From Paulinella micropora (taxonomy: Eukaryota > Cercozoa > Imbricatea > Euglyphida), in NCBI GenBank assembly GCA_009731375.1, contig BJOX01000168.1, positions 1-64,000 of the forward strand: DNA of 64,000 nt, in the 5' to 3' direction. A program made the position numbers and the translations under genes. Below, one piece after another: positions 54,099 to 63,965 of the stretch (position 1 is its first letter; each line of letters begins with the position of its first letter). The notes beneath the pieces are model-generated. The model searched no databases and was not told the origin of the DNA. It saw only the letters and a program-made list of their open reading frames with translations.

Positions 54099-54126
54099 TG
54101 ATAATAATTCTAATAACAATATTTTT

Positions 54127-54177
54127 TTTGGCCCAGCCAGCCCCGCCCGCCCCGCCAGCCCCGCCAGCCCCGCCCTA
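54127..54177. repeat. CCCCGCCAG-type GC-rich short repeat
   Basis: Several copies of CCCGCC and CCCCGCCAG in a 50-bp GC block inside AT-rich DNA, with a resemblance in composition to the GC repeats at the element's other side (62466-62640). Confidence 0.6.
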
Positions 54178-54199
54178 ATTTCCATCTAAACATAGGGCC

Positions 54200-54216
54200 C
54201 CCCGTATATATAGACA
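54200..54216 (+). promoter_or_regulatory. AT-rich motif, distal copy before polymerase
   Basis: GTATATATAGACACGGG, about 100 bases before the polymerase ATG. Same TATATAGACAC pattern as the other plus-strand motifs. Confidence 0.45.
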
Positions 54217-54290
54217 CGGGGAGAACACGGCGGACCACGGCGGGGCAGACAATTGAGATAATTAATTTTAATTTTTGAAAAAAATATTTT

Positions 54291-54303
54291 CCTATATATA
54301 CAC
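54291..54303 (+). promoter_or_regulatory. AT-rich start-proximal motif before polymerase
   Basis: CCTATATATACAC, 9 bases before the ATG at 54313. Confidence 0.5.
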
Positions 54304-54312
54304 CGACCAACT

Positions 54313-57300
54313 ATGGAAACACACACTTACAACGGTAAGACTTATAGGTTAGACAAATTTAGGGAACAAAAAATTAATTATGAAATCAAAAGGGTCAGGG
54401 GTCAAGATGTGCTGTATATAATACCGAAGACGAGAAAGTATAAGGTGGATACAACAACGGCCCAAAATTACTTGAACCGAGTAAGAGGTGCTGTTTACTT
54501 TGAGGAACAGAAACAAGGTATTCCAGTAGCACCACCATTACCTCCACAGTTTGAAGCGAAAGTGAGAGAAAGAAAAGAACNNNNNNNNNNAAAAGAAAAG
54601 GTGAAAGACTTAATGCGATACGGAAACTACGAAATCAAACACGTTGACAGAAAGAAGCGCACGCTAGGCATTAATGAAAGCCTGTATTGGGTTAGGATTA
54701 GAGGCAACTTTACGTCATTCAGTATGGAAGATGTAGTAAAGTTTATTGAGATAATACTGAACGACTTTATTAAAAGACAGAGACAAGGTAATATGGTAAG
54801 TCTAAGTATCAAGTTTGTATATTACTATGGAGCAGTATCTACGGGTTTGAAAAAGCTTAACGAGATTTCTGTCAGCGATGTTTTAGAAAGATTGTCAGCA
54901 TTATTTCAAAGCAACGAAAGCCTTTATACAGACGAAAAGGGAACCAATATGGATAAGTTTAGGTTCGTTTTGAAATCCGTTGAAATGCCGACGGGCTCAA
55001 CGAGGCTTCAAATAATTAATAAGCTGGATGTATATAAAAAGAGAGGAGTAATTCAAATTAATAATACAGACAACATATGCTTAGCCAGAGCAATTGTTGT
55101 AGTAAAAGCAAAAATTGAAAAACACAAAAAATACAAGACTATATTAATGGGAAGAAAGATACAGGAGGAGATGGCTTTGAAACTACACGAAGATGCGAAA
55201 GTTATTCAGTATGTGTGCGGTATTCCTGAAATTAAAACCTTTGCTAACCACATTAAATACAATCTGGTTATTGTTGAATTCCCTGACAACATTGTTTATA
55301 AGACGGACCTGCTTAATGAAAAGGGCGAGCGACTTACGAACCTTTACATACTTAAGACTGAGAACCACTACGATGCGATAACTAATATGAAGTCTTTGCT
55401 AGGCAAAAAGAACTTCTGTGAGTTATGTCTAAGGGGATACAAAGAAAGGCACGCCTGCGAATCCACTTGTAATATCTGCGAAACCAAAGGTTGTAAAGGT
55501 ATTAACGATAAAAGCAATTGGACTGATTGCTATTCGTGTAATAGAAAGTTTCCAAATTTGGTATGTTTCAACAACCACAAGAAGACAAACTGTGATATCA
55601 AAGCAAAATGTCTTTCGTGTGGTCTTAATTACAGGAGAAAGGACGAACACAAATGCGGTTATGCGAAATGCCGTAATTTGAAGGAACTGAAACCACTTGA
55701 ACACCAATGTGAAATCGTGAAGAAAGACATATTACCTTTTTCAGAGAAATACATATTCTTTGACTTTGAAGCGACACAGGATACTGGTGAGCACATAGTC
55801 AATCATTCGGAAAGTCAGCATTTCGATGCGAAGGAACCACCCGTCATTCATAAGAACATTGATGATTTCTGTAAGTGAGCTTTTGAATCTAAGCACAACG
55901 GCTTTACATTTATTGCTCATAACAGTCGCGGTTATGATTGTCAGTTTATTCTTAAGTGGCTAGTTGATAACGGACAGGCACCATTCGTCATTTATCAGGG
56001 CGGTAAGATAATGATGATGACTTTGAAGAAATACCGCTTCATTGATAGTTTGAGTTTCTTGACTATGCCTCTGGCTGATTTTCCTAAAACATTCGGATTG
56101 AAAGAACTTAAAAAGGGCTTCTTCCCTCACTTCTTCAATACTGACAAGAATAAAAACTATGTTGGTGTGATGCCTCATAAAAAGCACTAGTACTACGGCT
56201 ACGACACGATGAAAGATAAGAAGAGAGCGGAATTCTTAGAATGGTATGAAAGTCAAAGAAACAACACATTTGATATGCAGAAGGAAATCGCTGAATACTG
56301 TCATAGCGATGTTGATATATTGAGAAGGGGATGTATGGATTTTAGGAAGCAGTTTCTAGAATTCGGTATTGACCCGTTTCAATATACAACTATTGCGAGT
56401 TGTGTTATGGCTTTGTATCGTGCTAAGTTTATGCCAGAGAATTCAATTGCTGTGTTGAAGGCGGAAAAGCAAAACAGGATTACCTCTCGGGCTTGTGTTG
56501 AATGGATAGCCTACAGAAGCAGGTTAGACCAAACTGATATTAAACATGCTTTCAATGGTGGTGAGAAAATGTTTAATTTAGGACAGTCAAATGTTTATGT
56601 TGATGGCTGGGCCGAAAAGACGAAAACCGCTTATGAGTTTTACGGGTGTCATTGGCACGGATGTCAGAAATGCTACAACAGCAATACATTGAATATTAAG
56701 AAAAATAAGACTATGGGAGAACTATGTAAAAAAACAAAAGAAAGAGAAGTTTTATTAAGCAAACTTTTTGGAGTATCAAAAGTTATTACTATCTGGGAAT
56801 GTGAATGGAGATTAATGAAAACAAGTGAAAGCCTAGCGGAAGATACGAACGAACGAATTACGGAACAAGAAGGACTGAACCCGCGAGAGGCAATGTTTGG
56901 AGGTAGAACGGATGCTCTAACATTGTATTGGAAAGCACGGCACAACAGCGAATATGCAAAATACATTGACATATGCTCTCTGTATCCTACCGTTATGTTT
57001 TACGACCTTTACCCTAGCGGGCACCACGAAATCATTAGACCCAGTAACGACGATGACCGAAAAGATATGAAAAACAAAATCATAAACAGAGAATATTTCG
57101 GAGTGGCTAAGGTTAAGATGCTACCGCCCAGAAAATTACTGCACCCCGTTTTACCTAAGGCGGATAGAGGAAAACTGATGTATTACTTATGCGACAAGTG
57201 CGGAATGACTGAGCAAAAGGATGAATGTAATCACACCGATTACGAGCGAGCAATAACTGGCACTTGGGCAACTCCTGAAATCTACAAGGCCTTAGACAAA

Positions 57301-58350
57301 GGCTATAAGTTGATTAAGGTATATGAGGTATGGCACTGGAAGGAACAGAGCAGTAGCCTGTTCAAAGATTACATAAAAACTTTCTTAAAGGTTAAACAAG
57401 AGTCAAGCGGATATCCTGATGGATGTATTACACAGGAACAAAAAAGAAACTATATTGACAGTATGGAAATCAAGATGGGAATTAAGATGGACGAAAACAA
57501 AATAGAAGAAAACCCAGGACGGCGAGCGGTTGCTAAGTTGTGCTTGAACAGCCTGTGGGGCAAGTTTGGTGAAAAGCAAAACAAAACTCAAAACAAAATT
57601 ATTAAAGATAAAGATATCTTATACAAGTTAATGAACGATAAGTCAGTTGATAACATAAACATAAACATTATCAACGACAAAATAATAGAAGCGAGTTATG
57701 ACCTTAAACAAGATGCGGTAAGCGACCCCGTGAAAACAAATATTGTAGTTGCTTTATTTACGACTTGCCACGCGAGGATTAGACTATATGAGATGATGGA
57801 TAAACTAGACAACAGATTTCTATACCACGATACCGACAGTGTCATATACACAACAGACTTAACGAAAGGCGAAACAGATGTCAAAACGGGTAAGTTGTTA
57901 GGCGAATGGACAGACGAACTACACGGAGCAAAGATTATGACCTTTATCGGAGGCGGACCAAAGTGTTATGGATATGTCTTAGATAATGGTAAAGCAAGTA
58001 TGAAAGTCAAAGGCTTTAGTATGAATTATGAAAACAATAAATCATTAAATTTACCATATATGTTAAGTGTCATTAGTTGCGGACTTGGAATTAAAAACAA
58101 CGACCTTATTGAAAACGGCAAGAATGAATTGTTAGAGTTGCTTAAGACTCAGGAAGAAAAATTGATTGCTAAACGAATTGAAAAATCTGGTAAAGTTGTT
58201 ATTGTAGAGAACAGCAAGATAACAAGAGATAAACAACAGAAAAAAATAACGAGTGAATACTTAGAAAAAATATTCAGCTTTACTTACACTAAAAGAAATA
58301 TTATAGGTATCGTAGACAATGCGATTGAAACTAGACCGTTTGGATACTAA
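54313..58350 (+). pseudogene. polB: Protein-primed family B DNA polymerase (two in-frame stops)
   Basis: One frame of about 1,345 codons from ATG 54313 to TAA 58350, broken by TGA at 55876-55878 and TAG at 56188-56190 and by a 10-N run at 54581-54590. Approximate residues: N-terminal Polinton-type region 1-360; cysteine-rich zinc region 365-460 (CELC, CNIC, CYSC, CLSC); Exo I FFDFEATQD at about 481; Exo II HNSRGYDCQ at about 535; Exo III YCHSDVDIL at about 662; Pol A DICSLYPTV at about 885; Pol B KLCLNSLWGKFG at about 1075; Pol C HDTDSV at about 1171. All catalytic motifs are intact. It would replicate the element from a protein primer with proofreading. The first stop sits where related polymerases usually have Trp (FCK-stop-AF). 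Sequence on both sides of each stop is well conserved, so the damage is recent or reflects base-call error. Confidence 0.92.
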
Positions 58351-58372
58351 ATGAAAAAAAGCAATAAAAAAT
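58351..58372. terminator. Convergent gene junction
   Basis: Only 22 bp separate the polymerase and lipase stop codons. The stretch (with AATGAAAAAAAGCAATAAAA just downstream of polymerase) is AT-rich on both strands and includes AATAAA-like sequence on plus. Confidence 0.4.
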
Positions 58373-59044
58373 TTATAATGACTTTTTTTTACCTTTACCC
58401 TTAAAACTTCTTATCGTATGAATTCCTTTTTTTGGTTTCACTAACTTAGTATTTACAGCCGTTGCCCCTAACAATGAAACGGGGTCATACTTAGTTCGGT
58501 AGTTCGTCGTTAGCTTCGCAGTCTTCGCCCGCTTACCTTTTGGATTAATTTTAACCGCTACTCGGTCAATTACTCCTTCAATTATGTCCTTCGTGGTACT
58601 ACCTTTGTTGTATGTGGTAGCCCTTACACCCGTTTGTCGGCTCAGGTCTTTCGCAATCGTTCCTCCAAGGCTATGACCCGTTAGCTCTACATTATCTTTA
58701 CCATATTTCTTTATCACTTCATTAACCAGCTTTTGTTCTTCTTTATATCTCGGAGTTCTTTTCACTCTCGTCAATACAGCATTCGCGGTCGTCTTCACAT
58801 CTGTTTTAAGTTCGGCCATATTCGCATTAAATGAAATGGTAGCATCAGTTTGAGTTAATGTCCATATTCGTGTATTGATAGTGTATGGGAAAATCTCTTG
58901 TAATACTGGTGATAATTGACCGACCAATGCTTCGCCGAAAGCTGTTTTCATACTATTGGTTTCAACATTGCCGTCATATCCGACTTTGACATTAATGAAG
59001 TCTCCGTCAGGGTCTTGTGCTATCAAATTTCGCTGATGACTCAT
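58373..59044 (-). CDS. Class-3 lipase-like alpha/beta hydrolase
   Basis: The minus-strand ATG at 59044 is chosen because it follows the TAATATAGGA motif; the frame is open further upstream but runs into the 10-N gap. 223 codons. VELTGHSLGGTIAKDL holds the nucleophile elbow GHSLG (catalytic Ser) at about residue 133, and YNKGS plus DPVSLLGA further on fits the positions of the later strands carrying the catalytic Asp. The C-terminus is Lys/Gly-rich with a possible catalytic His in GIHTIRSFK. No signal peptide. Class-3 lipases cleave acyl esters of lipids. In a capsid-encoding element it might act on membranes during entry or exit, or be packaged, but that is inference. Undamaged, unlike most neighbours. 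Confidence 0.75.
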   Translation of the reverse strand: MSHQRNLIAQDPDGDFINVKVGYDGNVETNSMKTAFGEALVGQLSPVLQEIFPYTINTRIWTLTQTDATISFNANMAELKTDVKTTANAVLTRVKRTPRYKEEQKLVNEVIKKYGKDNVELTGHSLGGTIAKDLSRQTGVRATTYNKGSTTKDIIEGVIDRVAVKINPKGKRAKTAKLTTNYRTKYDPVSLLGATAVNTKLVKPKKGIHTIRSFKGKGKKKSL

Positions 59045-59048
59045 TGTT

Positions 59049-59058
59049 CCTATATTAT
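59049..59058 (-). promoter_or_regulatory. TAATATAGGA motif before lipase
   Basis: Minus strand TAATATAGGA, 4 bases upstream of the lipase ATG; nearly the same as the motif before the capsid gene. Confidence 0.55.
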
Positions 59059-59169
59059 CAAAAAAAAAAAATAATCCACCAAAATTAATCAGCGNNNNNN
59101 NNNNTAAATAATCTATCAAAATTAATTACCTACTACGTCGGTAGACAGTATCACTTCACTGGCGGGGGT

Positions 59170-60696
59170 TTAATTTCTAGTAATGGTGCCATTCTTAACA
59201 TTTACTTCTTGCTGAGTTACGACAAATGTGTAATGATTGGCCGCAATATTAGCAGTGGTAGCAATAAACTCCCATCGTCACTCGGTGTCTAGACTTAATC
59301 CGCTGATTTCATTTTGGCCCTTGCTCCACAACGGTCGGGTATTGTCAAAGCTATCGCACCAAACCCAGTTGTATTGATAAACATTGCTATTCATCAAAGA
59401 AGAGCCTTCCAACTTCGGTTTAAGATACATATAGTCTTCTAGTTTTCCAGTTTGACAATCAACATTGAATTCTTGAAGTCGTGCTCCGTCTAGTGTGGTA
59501 TAAAAAGTTTGGACCTTAGAACCGAGCAGGTTGCTATTGTCATAAGCGGTGTTCTTATTTTCGGTTGTATTGAAAACAGAGTGATAAATTTTCTTAATTC
59601 GTCGTCCGTGGCCTCTGTCAAATCTAAGGATAACATTTTGAGAAGTTGAAGCGAGCCCGACAGTGTTTTTATACAAATAAGAATAATCAATGTTGAAGCT
59701 CATACCTTCGGGGCTCATAATCTTCTGTTGAATTGATTGAACGACATCGGGGTTAGTTTCAACAGCTAAGAACAGGCTGAGATTAGTAATAGTAACATTC
59801 GAATCCGCCACCGCAACAGTGCCTCCACCAGTAGAAAGAGCATCATTGTTATAATAAAAGATTTTGGGTGTCTGTTGCCAAACAATCCGCAAAGTCAAAA
59901 TTTCTGGAAACATAATAGTTTTATCCAGAGCGAAAATAGTATTGTAAAGCATTCCAAGATTAATCTTAACATTAACACTCGGGCTGGCATTGTTAATAGT
60001 TCCAGCTGAAAAATACTTAGCCTCATTAAAAGCAACATTAACGAACTTACTTGTGCCAGTCTCATTCGCAATAAGGGTATCATCGTGTCGGCGAGCATTT
60101 GTGGAGGGTTGTGCCATCCAAGCCTTTAATGCAGCCTGAACCTGAGCCTTCGCAACATCAATGCCAGTATCAATCTGCCCCGCCGCATTTCCTGCTACTG
60201 CCGAAGCGGCCAATGCTGTTTGTAATGCGGCCAACCTTGTAGCATCGCTAGCGGGTTGAAATGTAGTTGTAGCATTACACTTTTGAAGCATACAACCAGC
60301 TCCACTTTAATTGTCGTGGTTTTCCAAAGCAAGTAAATCGTCAATGGAGGTTTCGGGTTTCCAAATCATCTTGGTGATATTTTCGACTTCGTTAATGTCG
60401 CACAGATAAACACCACCTCTCGTAATCAATTGTATCTGCCTAATCGTGGCCAGGCAATCCATAAAGCATTTATTGTAGTTTGCCGCCTTCGCATCTGGGG
60501 CATAATTAAAACTCAAAACAGAGCGAGCCAAGTTAGACGGGCGACTGATAAGGTCAAAGTTGCTTTCCTGTCCTCCTGCGGTAGACACAGTGACATTAAT
60601 AGAACCCTCACGAGGGGTAAGCTTATTCAAACGATAAGAAACACTGATGTAGTCAGTCCTGCTAAAATCTAGTTCGCCTCCGTGTTGTGTGGGCAT
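59170..60696 (-). pseudogene. Major capsid protein candidate (two in-frame stops)
   Basis: One minus-strand frame of 508 codons from ATG 60696 to TAA 59170-59172, with stops at 60307-60309 (TAA, after ENHDN) and 59278-59280 (TGA, after SLDTE). After each stop the same frame continues with plausible protein: SGAGCMLQKC, and RWEFIATTAN to the end. Content: many beta-prone segments, LDFSRTDYISVSY start, TIMFPEILTLRIVW, and near the end KVQFYTTLDGARLQE-like and YNWVWCDSF stretches, which resemble double jelly-roll capsid proteins of Polinton-like viruses. Length and position next to the penton candidate fit. It would form the icosahedral shell. Assignment rests on pattern and synteny; a fold prediction would decide. 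Confidence 0.65.
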
Positions 60697-60723
60697 TTTT
60701 GTGTAAGTGCTTTTTTCAAAAGG

Positions 60724-60733
60724 TCCTATATTG
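60724..60733 (-). promoter_or_regulatory. CAATATAGGA motif before capsid gene
   Basis: Minus strand CAATATAGGA, 27 bases upstream of the capsid ATG at 60696. Confidence 0.55.
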
Positions 60734-60778
60734 TAATATGAGAAAAAAAAAATAATTCTAAAATTAATTATCTAGATT

Positions 60779-61542
60779 TTAACCAATTAAAAATGATGTA
60801 AATAAATTAAAATAATTCGTCTCGCGATAAATTAACAATGTCATTACAATGCCGAGCCCGTTGAGATTAACTGGTTGGTCGTTTTCGTCAGTCAAGTAAA
60901 ACCGATACACATTGCTTGAACTAGTAGATAACCGTTTTCCGTATTCACTACCCGAGCCATCGTAGATAACAGAGCCGAACGGGATTTCATTCGCCGTGTA
61001 TATTTCTTGGAGCACGTGATTATCACCTTCGCCGACTAAATCTGACTGTAAATATAATGTTTTTTCGCCAGTCAAGATTATGACATTCGGCGACCTAATG
61101 GTATTGTTAGCAAAGAAATATGTTGAGTCGCGGTCAAAACCCATTACTTCGTGAATACGTGTTTCGGTGTCAAATATAAACCGCGGTTGAATTCCTCTGG
61201 GTCGGTGTTTGTGTTGTTGCTCGTAACGGTGTATGTGTAGTCGTTGGGGCTATCTGCGGTTAGCACCTCGGCCAGTTTATTTTTTAAGTTGTTCATCGTG
61301 TAGTTGCCCTCGGGTATCGTAATCAGAGCCTCATAGCCATCTTCACTCAGAGTAAAAGTATTATACGGACTTGCCACAGAGTAATACGATTTAGGAACAT
61401 AGATATGAAGTATTTTACAATGGGTAGGATTGTCTAGCGATTTCATATTGACTTCACAATTAAAATCTGAATCTGTGCCATTTATCCGATTTTTGCTGTT
61501 AATATAGTAAATACCACTCGCACGACCACCTTTATACTCCAT
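60779..61542 (-). pseudogene. Minor capsid / penton protein candidate (frameshift)
   Basis: Two minus-strand frames form one gene. 61542-61144 begins MEYKGGRASGIYYINSKNR and contains SDFNCEV, YVPKSYYSV and ITIPEGNYTMNNLKNKL, the typical first half of single jelly-roll penton/minor capsid proteins. About 61180 (CGCGGTTTATATTTG) the frame must shift by one base: the other frame gives FDTETRIHEVMGFD and continues through LGIVMTLLIYRE to 60779. In the first frame the stop overlaps the next ATG as TAATG, which might allow reinitiation, but the matching sequence upstream of that ATG favours a simple indel. It would occupy the vertices of the capsid built by the neighbouring gene product. Confidence 0.7.
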
Positions 61543-61566
61543 TGTAGTATCCTACGACCTCAAAAA

Positions 61567-61580
61567 ACTATATAATATTA
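61567..61580 (-). promoter_or_regulatory. AT-rich motif before penton gene
   Basis: Minus strand AATATTATATAGTT, about 25 bases upstream of the ATG at 61542. A looser version of the AATATAGGA motif. Confidence 0.4.
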
Positions 61581-61608
61581 GAAAAAATATATTTTTGTTT
61601 GAATTACT

Positions 61609-62429
61609 TCAAATAAAGGTATCAAAGCCATAGCCGTTCTGAGCTTTCAACTCCCCCGCTTCTTTTTCTTTTAAGTCTGTGAAACCTGAACTAAATTTAA
61701 AGCGGTTCCCTTTCGCCCGCTCTAACAAAAATCTAATACTATGCCACCCACAGGTATCTGTTGTGTCGCTTTGGTTTTTAACTTGATTGACCTTCATAAG
61801 CAGGTATGTGTTCGGCTTACTCTTTTCAATAAGCTGTTTCATTTGGTGTAGAAATAGCTCAGTCGGCTTATACAGTGCGAGAGGGTCGTAGATTTCAATA
61901 GAGTCGTCTTTAATTAGGTCAACCCAAATAGCAATCCAATGTGAGCCTGGTTGGCTAGACTTATCTAAATTCATAATAAACCCGTACTTCTTTTTTTTTC
62001 TGGTTTAAGTTTGTTTATTTCATCGCTCGCTACTGTTCCCAAATACCAATCGTGCTTTGTCATAATATTGTCTATTTCATCCGTCATCAATCCTCTGCCC
62101 GCCCCCGCTTGCTCCACATCTCCATCTACTTCTGACGGCTGAACTTCTGACGGTTGAACTTCTGACGGCTGAACTTCTGACGGCTGAACTTCTGACGGCT
62201 GAACTTCTGGCATATTTTCTGGCTGTTGAACTTCTGGCTGTGGAACTTCTTCGGTTGGTTGAATACCGAGATTATTTGAAACTTGATTTTTAATGTTTGG
62301 GTCGCTTCTCATTTCGGTTACTAAGTTATTTACATAATCCGTCTTCTTCATTTTTTTTCTGTATTTGCCCTTCTTTAAATATTTCTTAATTGTCGCTATC
62401 GTTAAAAGTTTGTGTATTAATTCCTCCAT
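61609..62429 (-). pseudogene. Adenain/Ulp1-type cysteine protease (homopolymer frameshift)
   Basis: ATG 62429 starts MEELIHKLL, a Lys-rich helix, then a spacer with five EVQPS pentapeptides (62110-62205), then MTDEIDNIMTKHDWYLGTVASDE, the N-terminal signature of Polinton proteases. At the A9 run (about 61990-61998) the frame shifts by one base. The continuing frame gives YGFIMNLDKSSQPGSHWIA, IEIYDPL and DTCGWHSIRFL to the TAA at 61609, placing catalytic His (HW), Asp (YDP) and Cys (TCGW) in the usual order. It would mature capsid precursors. The shift in a homopolymer could be a sequencing error. Upstream of the ATG no TATA-type motif is seen, only the GC-rich repeat, so the native promoter may have been lost at the junction. 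Confidence 0.82.
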
Positions 62430-62465
62430 CGTTTTTGCCCCAGCACCCGTTTGGTTTATTCCCAA

Positions 62466-62640
62466 CTGGCCACTCCTGCCACCCGGCCAGAAAAGACTGG
62501 CCACTCGTGCCACCCGGCCAGAAAAGACTGGCCACTCGTGCCACCCGGCCGGAAAGACTGGCCTTTCCTGCCACCCGGCCGGAAAGACTGGCCTTTCCTG
62601 CCGGCAGGAGGTGCCTGGTCCTGCCACCCGACCGGCAGGA
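62466..62640. repeat. 31-bp GC-rich tandem repeat at the element's right side
   Basis: About four and a half copies of a 30-31-bp unit containing TGGCCACTCGTGCCACCCG and GGCCAGAAAAGAC. CTGGCC and GGCCAG in each unit can pair, so every unit forms a small hairpin. A degenerate copy extends to 62640. The composition changes from AT-rich to GC-rich exactly here. Confidence 0.9.
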
Positions 62641-62675
62641 GGGGTCCGTTCTTACCATCCAGCCGGTCAGGGCCG

Positions 62676-63965
62676 TTAGGTGTCCCTGGCTGGCTCTAGC
62701 AGGCCAGAGGAAGGGGGTTGTCCGTGCGCGGTGGGGAGTGCGCTGTAGCCCAGGTCCGGCCGCTGGTAAGAATACACGAGGGCTACGTGCTGTCGGTGGT
62801 AGGCGTCGAGAGCGGGCAAGAGCTCGGAGCCCCCGCGCGAGAATCTAATCAGCGCGTGGCCGCCACGCCGCAAGGCCAGGCGGGCGTCCTGGTGCAGCTC
62901 GTGCGCCTGGCGCCAGCCGCAGCAGGCCTCCCGGGCCCCGCGCGGCAGTCTGCGCTCGAGCCGGCGCCAACACTGGCTCCGCAGCCGGCCGCAGGGGTGC
63001 CAGCTGGGCGACACCAGGGGCTGGCTGTGCAGTCCTTGCACGGCGTAGGCCTGCGCCGGGGGGGCGCGCCCGCCCCTAGGAAAGCCCGCCGCTAGGAACA
63101 GGCGCGGCAGCGACTCGCCGCGCCGGGGCTCGGGGACCGCCAGCCGGACTAGGACCGGGGCCCCCAGCCCCACTGCGGCCCACAGCGCCGGGTACGGGCG
63201 GGCCCGTCCAGGGGCTTGCCACAGGCGGCGCCGGGCGGCCGGCCCCCCGCCGGCGGCGAGCCGGACGACGTCGACGGCGGCCACGGCGAGGGCGCGTCCG
63301 GAGGCTATGCGCGACAGGCGTGCCCCGACGCGCAGGCTGGTCGCTAGCGCGGACGCTGGCAGCTTGGCCCCGGTGGTGTCTAGGGCGGCCCAGAGAGTCC
63401 GGGCCTCCTCCCGAGACAGGATCTCCCGGAGCCCCCGCCGGCTGGCCCGCCACAGGCAGGCGTCCAGGGCCGGCTGCGGGGCCGGCGCCCGGCGGTGTGC
63501 TGGCTGGTCCGTGGTCGTGGCCGGCGCCCGACTGCGTGCTGGCTGGTCCGTGGTCGTGGCCGGCGCCCGACTGCGTGCTGGCTGGTCCGTGGTCGTGAGC
63601 GGCACCCGCCGAGGTGCTGGTCCAAGCATGTAGTCCACGCTGCCTCGCCCGAGCAAATGTGTCACGCACGACGAGAGGGGGCGGCAGGCTCCTAGGCCCG
63701 TGCCCGGCGCCCACTGGCTGGAACAGAGCGCCCCCCCCCCTCCTAGCTCCCCCTTCCCGGCGGTCGCGTGCCGAGTGGTGCTGGAGGGTGCCGGCGGGTG
63801 GTTTGCGCGCTGGCAGTGGGGAAAGGGGGGGTCCCCCCCCGCGCTGGCAATGCCCCCCGGGGGGGGGAAGGGGGGGTCCTCCCCCCCCTGGGGTCTCCCC
63901 CCCCCCGGGGTCTCCCCCTCCCCGCGCTGGCTCCCCCCCCTGGGGTCTCCCCCCCTGGGGGGCAA
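62676..63965 (-). other. GC-rich open frame, doubtful gene
   Basis: An uninterrupted minus-strand frame of 429 codons in DNA with very high GC. The first 100 residues are Gly/Pro-rich and come from G/C homopolymers. 130-170 is a threefold repeat containing TTTDQPARSRAPA. The remainder (LREILSREEARTLWAALD, ALDAYHRQHVALVYSYQ) is Arg/Ala/Leu-rich. Stop codons are rare in such DNA, so openness alone is weak evidence, and overlapping frames are open as well. I do not recognise any domain. If real, the likely start is internal, not at 63965. Confidence 0.3.
63497..63605. repeat. 39-bp tandem repeat (about 2.8 units)
   Basis: GTGCTGGCTGGTCCGTGGTC recurs at 63497, 63536 and 63575. The period is a multiple of 3, so the minus-strand frame stays open through it. 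Confidence 0.92.

Larger units (their letters stand above)
53381..62430. mobile_element. Polinton-like (virus-derived) element, integrase and ATPase not found
   Basis: Seven genes in two divergent-to-convergent blocks: AP2-like/finger, finger and protein-primed PolB on plus; lipase, major capsid candidate, penton candidate and adenain-type protease on minus. The two blocks meet at 58350/58373. PolB, protease and capsid genes together define Polinton/Polinton-like viruses. The usual RVE integrase and FtsK/HerA packaging ATPase are not visible between 53.0 and 64.0 kb. Short intergenic spaces and recurrent AT-rich start-proximal motifs support one transcription system. Termini could not be located. 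Confidence 0.85.

Noticed and set aside
27036-59280. Genetic code in which TGA encodes Trp
   Set aside because: Although several TGA codons interrupt coding frames, gypsy pol uses TGG for its many Trp codons and ends at TGA, and TAG/TAA interruptions also occur; mutational decay is simpler.
61142-61146. TAATG stop-start overlap as a designed reinitiation site between two penton genes
   Set aside because: Conserved-looking sequence continues upstream of that ATG in the second frame, so a one-base indel in a single gene is more likely.
63307-63714. Several overlapping GC-rich frames on both strands at the window end
   Set aside because: In DNA this GC-rich most frames stay open; no frame has distinguishing content.
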